This document shows positions 56,530-64,000 of a stretch of 64,000 nt of DNA, one piece after another. The number at the start of each line of letters is the position of its first letter. Position 1 is the stretch's first letter. The position numbers were made by a program, and so were the translations under genes. Below the pieces are notes generated by a model, which was given only the letters and a program-made list of their open reading frames with translations, was not told the DNA's origin and searched no databases. This DNA comes from Caenorhabditis elegans (taxonomy: Eukaryota > Nematoda > Chromadorea > Rhabditida > Rhabditidae): the NCBI RefSeq assembly GCF_000002985.6, contig NC_003279.8, positions 6,758,001-6,822,000 of the forward strand. The letters are read 5' to 3'.

Positions 56530-59500
56530 ATGCACTTGTACAATTTGACACTACAAGGGCAATCGGCCATCAATCAGGCCATTCAGGGCAATTTCTCTGG
56601 AACCCCCAAGGCGCAGGTATAAAAGTTAGAGAATTATATGATTGAAAATGTGTTTCTTCCAGGAAATCGTTGTTGGGCGCGGATCAGCACTGGAGTTGCT
56701 CACACTGGATACAGTTACAGGCAAAATAAAAGTAAGAAATTGATAAACTTACAGATTTTGATAAACGAGAATTGATTTTTAAGGTTATGTGCCACCAGGA
56801 CATTTTCGGAATAGTTCGATCGCTTCTCGCTTTCCGTTTGACAGCTGGAACTCGAGATTTCATCGCAGTTGGTTCAGACTCGGGTAGAATTGTGATTTTA
56901 CAATATAACGCTGAAAAAACATGTTTCGAGCGGCTGCATCAGGTAACCTTCCGCGTGGAAAGCATATATTTTCACTATTTTCTTTAGGAAACTTTCGGAA
57001 AAACTGGATGCCGTCGAATCGTTCCAGGCCATTTCTTGGTTGGAGACCCACGTGGACGTGCATTAATGATTGGAGCCGTTGAACGTCAAAAGCTTGTTTA
57101 TATTATGAATCGAGACTCTGAAGCACATTTAACAATTTCATCGCCACTTGAAGCTCACAAGCATCACACATTGTGTTATGCAATGGTTGGAATCGATGTG
57201 GGATTTGAGAATCCTACTTTTGCGTGTCTGGAATTTGATTATGAGGTAATGAAACAAGACAGAATATTTATTTTGAAGACCACTACAATTTTTCGTTTCT
57301 ATATAATTGTCGAAGAAGGCAACTTTCGTTGTGAAGATTTTGTTCAAAAAGGTTATCTCGTAGATTAGGATAGCAAACCGGACGTTCGATGAAAAAAATC
57401 GGGCGTCCAGTTTGCCAGCTCATGCCAGCAATAGACATTATCTCAGTGAAAGGTTCATTGTAATGTCAGATTGATTTGAGAAAAAAGATAATTAGAATTT
57501 GAGAGTTTTGTTAATTTTTAATTATGTGAAATCCAATAATCAGCTCTAATTTTCCAGGATGCTGACAACGATCCAACCGGAGAAGCAGCAAAACGAACAC
57601 AACAAACGTTAACCTTCTACGAGCTTGATTTGGGATTAAATCATGTTGTTCGAAAGTATGCGGAACCTCTAAATGATCCAGGAAACTTGCTTATCGCAGT
57701 TCCAGGTGGTAATGACGGTCCGTCTGGTGTCATCGTGTGCTGTGAAAACTATTTGGTGTACAAGAATCTTGGTGATCAACCAGATATTAGATGTCCGATT
57801 CCAAGAAGAAGAGTGAGATTTCTTTTCTTTTTCTTTCTGAATTTCTCCCCAAATTATTTTGAATTCAATAATTTTTTACAGAACGAGCTCGATGACGCAG
57901 ACCGAACAATGCTCATCATTGCGACGGCTACTCATAAAACGAAAAATATGTACTTTTTCCTTGTTCAAGCTGAAAATGGAGATATTTTCAAAGTAACACT
58001 GGAAACTGATGAGGATCTTGTGTCGGAGATGAAACTCAAATATTTTGATACTGTACCGCCTGCGAACGCTTTATGTATTCTGAAATCCGGATTCTTGTTC
58101 GTGGCTGCAGAGTTCGGAAATCAGTTAGTTTTTTTTTTTAATTTTATTGAAATCTATTGTATATTTTAGTAATCAAACGTTTTACAATTAAATTTATTTC
58201 AGTGAGCTCTACCAAATCGCTAGTCTGGGTGAAGGAGATGATGACGAATTTTCATCAGCAATGGGATTCGGAGAAAACGATGCGGCATTCTTTGAGCCAC
58301 ATGAGCTCAAATCTTTGATTCCAATTGATTCAATGGATAGTTTGAGCCCTCTTACAGATGCTGTCGTATGTTTTACGAGTTTTAATGGCGGGTTAAGATT
58401 TCAAAAAAAAAACGATCCAAATTTTGCTAAAATCTGAAATTTTGCCAACTTTTTTTTTGTAGAAACTGGAATACGGACACATTTTACTCCGATAGGAATT
58501 CAATTTTGTTCCTCTTTAATTTCTAATATGAAAGTATTCGAAAAAAAAACACTTACATTAATTTTTTTTTTTTCATTTTAGCACCAGCATCATGTTTCAA
58601 ACCCATTTTTAAGTTTAAAAAATGAAAAAGTCAAAATTCTTTAAAAGCTGAAAAATCGGAAAAAAATGATTGTTGAATATCAAAGCTAAAACGAAATGAA
58701 TTTACAGATTGGAGATATTGCTCGAGAAGATGCAGCACAGATTTACTCACTCGTTGGACGTGGTGCTCGATCTTCTTTGAAAGTTCTTCGAAATGGACTT
58801 GAAATTTCTGAAATGGCAGTTTCTGATTTGCCTGGAAATCCGAATGCTGTGTGGACTGTGAAGAAGAATATCGAAGGTTTCATTTAGAATAAAAATTAAA
58901 AATCTGACCAATTTCTTAAAATTTAAAATTTCAGACCAATATGACTCATATATTGTTGTTTCCTTTGTCAATGCCACACTTGCACTAACAATTGGAGATA
59001 CTGTCGAAGAAGCATCAGATTCAGGATTTCTTCCAACTACACCAACTATTGGATGTGCAATGATTGGTGATGATTCTCTTGTTCAGGTATATTCGAAAAG
59101 TTTTCTGTTTTAATTATCTTTTTTTTCAGATCTACTCGGAAGGTATTCGTCATATTCGGGCAGATAAGCGTATCAATGAATGGAAGGCACCACCACGGCG
59201 ACAAATTGTCAAGTGTGCTGTTAATCGACGACAAGTTGCAGTTGCATTGACAGGAGGAGAACTTGTGTATTTCGAATTAGATTTGGTAGAATTTTACAGA
59301 AAATAACTTAATTCAAATTAATGATCATTTTTTGCAGAATGGAACATTGAACGAGTTCACGGAACGAAAACTATTCAACGCAGATATTGCATGCATGACG
59401 TTCAGTGAGATTTCAGAAGGAGAACTCAATTCTCGTTTTTTGGCACTCGGAACAGTTGATAACGCTGTTAGAATAATTTCTCTCGATCCAAATGATATGC

Positions 59501-61439
59501 TTATGCCATTGAGTACTCAAAGTCTTCCATGTCCACCAGAATCTATTCTTCTTATTGATACACCGAATGAAGATGGAAAAGGAGTTGCAGCTGTTCATTT
59601 GAATATTGGTTTGCAGGTTTGTATTCTATTACTAATTTATGAGTTTTTGATTCTTGAATAATTAATAAAGGTCTACTAAACAAACAATATTTTCAAAATC
59701 GCAATCGACTACGTTTTCAGAATGGATGCCTCTTCCGTAATACTGTCGATAATGTCACTGGAGCTATTATGGATACCAGAACACGATATCTTGGTACCAG
59801 ACCTGTAAAACTTTTCAAAGTACAATGTCAGGGACGATCTGCGGTAAATTTCATTATTTTTAAAGTTCAGAAAAGTATTTATTTTCATTTTTTGTAAATT
59901 TCAGATTCTCTGTACATCTTCCCGTTCATGGCTTCTCTATCACTTCCAACGCCGCTTTCATTTGACACCACTCAGCTATGCGAATTTGGAATACGCGGCA
60001 AGCTTCTGCTCAAATCAGTGCTCAGAAGGAATTGTCGCCATTTCTGCCAGTACACTCAGAATTATTGCAGCCGAGAAGCTTGGAGTGGCATTTAATGTTC
60101 AATCATTTGAACATAAGATGACACCACGTCGTGTTGCTGTTCATCCATCAATGCCATGTCTAATTGTGATTGAAACTGATCATGCGTCTTATACAGAAGT
60201 TACCAAAAATATTAAGAGAAATCAAATGGCTGCGGTAAGTGGCTCACAAGAAATCAGTTCGCAGTTTTTTATTATCAGCAAAAATGAAAACTAAAGCTTA
60301 TTTTTTAGGACGTTGAAGCAATGGCATCAGACGAGACAGAAGCTCAACTTGCACAAGAAATTGCTACAAATCTTCGTGAACGACGACTCGATGAGCGAGT
60401 GTACGGAGCACCACGAGCAGCTCGAGGAAAATGGGCATCTGCTATCAGTTTAATTTCTGCGACTTCTGGGGATAAACTCTCATATTTTGAGCTCCCACAA
60501 GATGAGAATGCAAAATGGTTTGATTTTTTCATTCAGAAAAATAAAATTTTAATTGAATTTGTTTCAGCGTGGCTCTTGTGCAATTCTCGAAGCATCCGAA
60601 TGAAGCTATGGTGCTGGTTGGTTGTGGAGTTAATGAAGTTCTTAATGTACATGACATTGATCCAAATGATACATCCATTCGGCCAACTAGAGGATGTGTT
60701 TATACATTCCATCTATCAGCAAATGGTGATCGATTCGACTTTTTGCACAGAACGGAAACACCATTGGTAAGCTTTATAGCTATTTAATTTTCATTTAAAA
60801 ATGAATGAGTATATTACCCAGGGGAGAAGTTTTGCACTGATTGCTTCAAATATACGATAACCGTTCTCGACGCGAAAAATTTTAAACTATGAAAAATCGG
60901 ATTCCGCATCAAAAATGTGTACTGTAATTTCAAAATTTCAAAGAAATGTAGATGTTTCGTGTGTTGATGAAAAAACATTTTTTTTTCGAAAAAAATGAAA
61001 TTTTGATTAACTGAAAAATTAAAAATGTTTAAATGCTTAAGTTTTCCCAAAAATCACACTCGTAATTATTTTTTTTAAATCAAAATTAGTTTTAAAATTA
61101 AAATTATGTTTTCAAAATAACGCTTCAAACTAAAAAAATAAGTTTTTCTAATTTTTTCAGTTTTTCCTTTTTTGTTTTCGAAAAAATCGTGTCGAGACCG
61201 GGTACCGTATCTTTTTGGTAACTTTTTCTTCTGGGGATGACTCAGTTATTTTAATTTTATCTTCTAAATTTGTATTCAAAATTGAGATTTTTATGCATAA
61301 TTTATCTTTTAAAAAAATTAAATTTCAGCCAGTGGGAGCAATTCATGATTTCCGTGGCATGGCACTCGTCGGTTTTGGTCGATTCCTCCGAATGTACGAC
61401 ATTGGACAGAAAAAGTTATTGGCAAAGTGCGAAAACAAG
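56530..61439 (+). CDS. teg-4: SF3b subunit 3 (SF3B3/SAP130), partial: C-terminal exons not in view
   Basis: Sixteen exons in phase: 56530-56616, 56663-56731, 56784-56942, 56988-57245, 57558-57812, 57882-58123, 58203-58365, 58708-58876, 58935-59086, 59130-59285, 59338-59616, 59721-59843, 59905-60234, 60309-60517, 60568-60766, 61329-61439; 987 codons. The start MHLYNLTLQ matches MFLYNLTLQ of human SF3B3, so ATG 56530 is preferred over 56460. Colinear blocks include [47 protein letters not shown] and the late [19 protein letters not shown]3B3 is the beta-propeller scaffold of the U2 snRNP SF3b complex. The human protein runs ~230 residues past this point; I find no continuation before 64000. The last visible exon ends at a normal AAG|gtcagt donor. 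Confidence 0.93.
57373..57415 (+). ncRNA. Strong intronic hairpin in teg-4 intron 4
   Basis: Arms 57373-57390 and 57398-57415 pair over 18 positions with G-U wobbles and a 7-nt A-rich loop (GAAAAAA). It may be a small-RNA precursor or a remnant of an inverted-repeat element. Function unknown. Confidence 0.35.
60850..61215. repeat. Diverged copy of the dispersed palindromic repeat in a teg-4 intron
   Basis: The left end has GTTCTCGACGCG near 60863; the right end has GTGTCGAGACCGGGTACCG at 61190-61208, identical to the arm core at 20402-20420. It occupies the intron 60767-61328. Confidence 0.65.
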
Positions 61440-62762
61440 GTCAGTTTCTTTCTTTTTTTCAAATAAACCCCCAGGAATGTTCATTTAAAATGTGTGAAAA
61501 TTGACAATAGGAAGGGCCGGAAGGCAGCATGTGTGCAGAATTTGAATTTGATTAGTCAGAGAAAGGAATGACATACAGACACAGATGAGGTCGGAAGGAT
61601 TCAACAAAAAAGTGAAAAACTAGAAGGAAGTATCGAGAAAAATCGAAGAAAAGGAAACCATGGATTATCAGTTTTTAAAGATCATTCTTGTTATTCTTCT
61701 TTCGGCTAAAGTTCAGTTCGTTCACGGAGATTAAAAAATAATGTTTCAATAAAAAACTACAAAAGGGATTCACTACAATGCCTGCAAAGTTAACTTGTAA
61801 GAAGTTTTCAGATAAATTCTGAGAGGGACTCAATTTTATAAATGGCTAGAGTTCTCCGAGTATTGTGGTAGAACATTGGATAGTGAAAAGTGAGGATTTC
61901 ATTTGATTTTCCATTGTTTTCGAAACATTTAATAACGAAGAAATACCCTTTTTGGTTCATCTCAAAATTATTTTTTTATCGAAAATAATTTCCCACCCTC
62001 TAACTGCTCCGCCTCAAGTGTGCTCTGTATTAACCTTTTGTCTCAAGTATGTGTGCCAGCTACTTTTAGTATTCGCTCCGACGATTCAAGCTAGGAAAAT
62101 GTGATTTTTTTGTTGTTGCGTGAATCACCATCACTTCCGAGTTATATGGGTTTCAGTAAACAGCAGACATTAATTCCGCACGAAATATCTCAATTTTTGC
62201 TCTTTTTTGGAGTGTTAAATTTAGATTCAAAGTTAGTTCCGCTTTTCCAGTTCCGGGTGCCTTTCAATTCAGTTTGATGGCTTTTCAACGTATTTGGTCA
62301 GCTTCTCGATTTCCTATGAACAAACCACTAAATATCAGAAATGTTTAAAATTAAGCAATTATATTTGAGCGGTTAATTGTAGGAAGCTATACTTCTTTTT
62401 CATATTTTACGACGTCATTGCTTCCGAGAAAAATCGAAAACTTGAAGCGAAAAATGGAATTGGTTTTTTTTTTCAGTTTTTTAACTTTGAAAGCAGTATC
62501 TACAAAGACTTGTAAAGTATGTAAATATAATATTTATTTAATTTTGCAAGTTATTTAAAGTCACAAACTGAGAAAATGTCAAATTGTGAAGCAGATAACT
62601 CGAACAATTCTGAGAATGAGATTACCCTGTATTGTTAGATTGTCGGAAAGAATTCACCGGAAGAATGTGAGAGAAGAAATAATGAAATCATGATTGGGAT
62701 GGAATTCGAACGGAAGAAAGATTATTTAATTGTAAAAATTGAAATAAGTTCATAACAATTAG
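61440..62762. other. Downstream of last visible teg-4 exon; no coding seen
   Basis: AT-rich. If teg-4 continues beyond the window this is intron sequence. A 24-codon frame at 61660-61734 (+) encodes a Lys/Leu/Ile/Val-rich peptide resembling a signal sequence; not called as a gene. Confidence 0.45.
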
Positions 62763-63820
62763 TTAGTTGGTTGGAGTGTTAAATGTCACTGCTGCAGAAC
62801 TTTTCTCCGAATTTTGTGTTTGTGTGTAGTTTCCAAGACTTGTTTGAGGTACACGGTTAACGGCATTTGTGGATCGAATTGCCGTTGAGTTATACGAATT
62901 GTTGTTCGTGTACTGAAACTTTAAGATATGAGAACTCTATTTTGTTCTAAATACTATTACCTTCTGCGTTGGATGGTTCAAATGATGACACGTCAACAAT
63001 CTCTTGAAACATATTCGGAATTCGCGATTGAATACTGTGTAAATAACCGGATTGAGAGCAGAATTCAGATAACCAAGCCAGAAAACAATGCTCCAGACGA
63101 CATCATTCAGCTTTATTTCCAAGCCATAAACTAGTGCGAAACCAAGCCAACAGAAAATGAAACAACCCGTTACAATGGCCACCTGAATTTCAAAAAATGA
63201 TTTTAAGATGTATTATACAAGGGAACTTACAGTTTTCGCTGCTTTAATCTCTAGTGACAATCGTTTTTCATATGCACCGGCTGTCCTTTTCTTTTGACCA
63301 CGTCGCATCAAGTGATTGAATTTTGACGCTAGACTCTTTGATTTCTTTTTTGATTCACTTAACAAAGACTCATCGAATGCTTCTTTTTCGTCTCCATTGT
63401 TGTTATTGTTGCTCATTGAAAAATTGTCATCGGTTTGATTCGTCAATTGTTCAGTTTTTTCATTCGAGTCTGTCGAACTGCTACGTGAGTTTTCGATAAG
63501 AGAACCTAGTTCTTCGTTACCAGATTTGTGTGGAGTGGCAGAATATGAATTTGTGCTGAAAATTAATACAATCAGTTTGGAAATATAGGCACCATATAAT
63601 AACGTACCCATTCATTGAATCAACCGAACTTTCACTGTCCCTTCCATGTCTCTTGAATCTTGCCCCTATAGGAGCTTGTTGTGTTGCTCCAACCGCTCCA
63701 CGATTTACCAGTGTTTTCGCCGAATCATTCGCAAATTTTCTCGCTTTCGTCGCCGCCGCAGTGATCTGTGATGTCCCGTTTGCGGTGGCGTCGATGGAAT
63801 TTCCGTTTTGTCGGCATGTG
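62763..63820 (-). CDS. ser-3: Octopamine/aminergic GPCR, 3' part (gene runs off the right edge)
   Basis: Four exons are visible on the minus strand: 63608-63820, 63231-63556, 62960-63182 and 62763-62912 (304 codons). The first two encode a long hydrophilic third intracellular loop (NNNNN, SSSTDSNEK, KKKSKSLASKF) ending in the aminergic EKRLSLEIKAAKT before TM6. TM6 is VAIVTGCFIFCWLGFALVYG (the CWxxF toggle region in the form CWLGF). TM7 is VVWSIVFWLGYLNSALNPVI with NPVIY. The tail has FNREFR helix-8-like sequence. TM1-TM5 lie beyond 64000. Biogenic-amine receptors of this type couple to G proteins; SER-3 responds to octopamine. The symbol rests on the motif set plus the position next to teg-4 and ulp-5. 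Confidence 0.86.
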
Positions 63821-64000
63821 CTGAAAATGGAGATGTTAGATGGATTGTGCTGTTATAATGAGTAAGCTCTTTGCTCTATTCTCAGTCTCTCTCTCTCTCT
63901 TTTCTTTCTTAAATTTTACCGCTGCTCATATCCAATTATAAATTGTTTATAAGAGAAGAAGATGGATCGACTCACTTATACGGCTTGTTTGGCGTAATTT

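Overview
The window is nematode nuclear DNA, almost certainly Caenorhabditis elegans chromosome I. It is AT-rich with short phase-consistent introns, TTTTCAG-type acceptors and the expected proteins for that locus: UNC-87, cyclin E (CYE-1), an ACDH-5-type acyl-CoA dehydrogenase, ULP-5, TEG-4/SF3B3 and the SER-3 octopamine receptor. I rebuilt gene models by eye, joining exons by splice sites and codon phase. Every complete model sums to a whole number of codons. Two unc-87 isoforms come out at 565 and 374 residues and cyclin E at 524, the lengths I recall for those proteins.

Layout. 1-2.2 kb: six-EF-hand ER protein ending in HDEL (-). 2.4-3.35 kb: small PSMG4-like proteasome chaperone (+). 3.8-9.8 kb: unc-87 (-) with two alternative first coding exons and an 876-bp near-perfect palindrome in its last intron. 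9.8-16.5 kb: long non-coding stretch holding a GC-rich ~1.27-kb insert flanked by 33-bp direct repeats, abutting a ~2-kb satellite of 25-bp units. 16.5-21.9 kb: Q-rich single-C2H2 nuclear protein resembling ZNF608/609/Scribbler (-). 22.8-25.9 kb: cye-1 (+) with a tRNA-Cys in an intron. 26.9-29.1 kb: acdh-5 (+), convergent with an ETF-beta lysine methyltransferase (-) at 30.1-31.0 kb. 31.2-31.7 kb: ribosomal P2 (-). 33.0-39.3 kb: Q-rich protein (+). 40.3-41.6 kb: CCDC174-like protein (-). 42.4-43.5 kb: Sam68-like KH RNA-binding protein (+). 44.3-46.8 kb: protein kinase with a PB1-like N-terminus (+). 47.1-52.3 kb: secreted acidic precursor with dibasic sites (-). 54.7-56.05 kb: ulp-5 (+). 56.5 kb onward: teg-4 (+), whose last ~230 codons are not found in the window. 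62.8 kb to the right edge: the 3' exons of ser-3 (-), which may be nested in a teg-4 intron.

Themes. Several genes act in RNA processing (TEG-4, the KH protein, CCDC174). acdh-5 needs electron-transfer flavoprotein, and its convergent neighbour encodes the predicted ETF-beta methyltransferase. There is no operon or bacterial-type cluster. The least explained DNA is the repeat fraction: the unc-87 palindrome, a dispersed palindromic family, fold-back elements in introns, the GC-rich insert and its satellite, and a G14 tract. I did not find a clearly new multi-gene system. The best leads are the insert/satellite pair, the uncharacterised secreted precursor and the teg-4/ser-3 arrangement.
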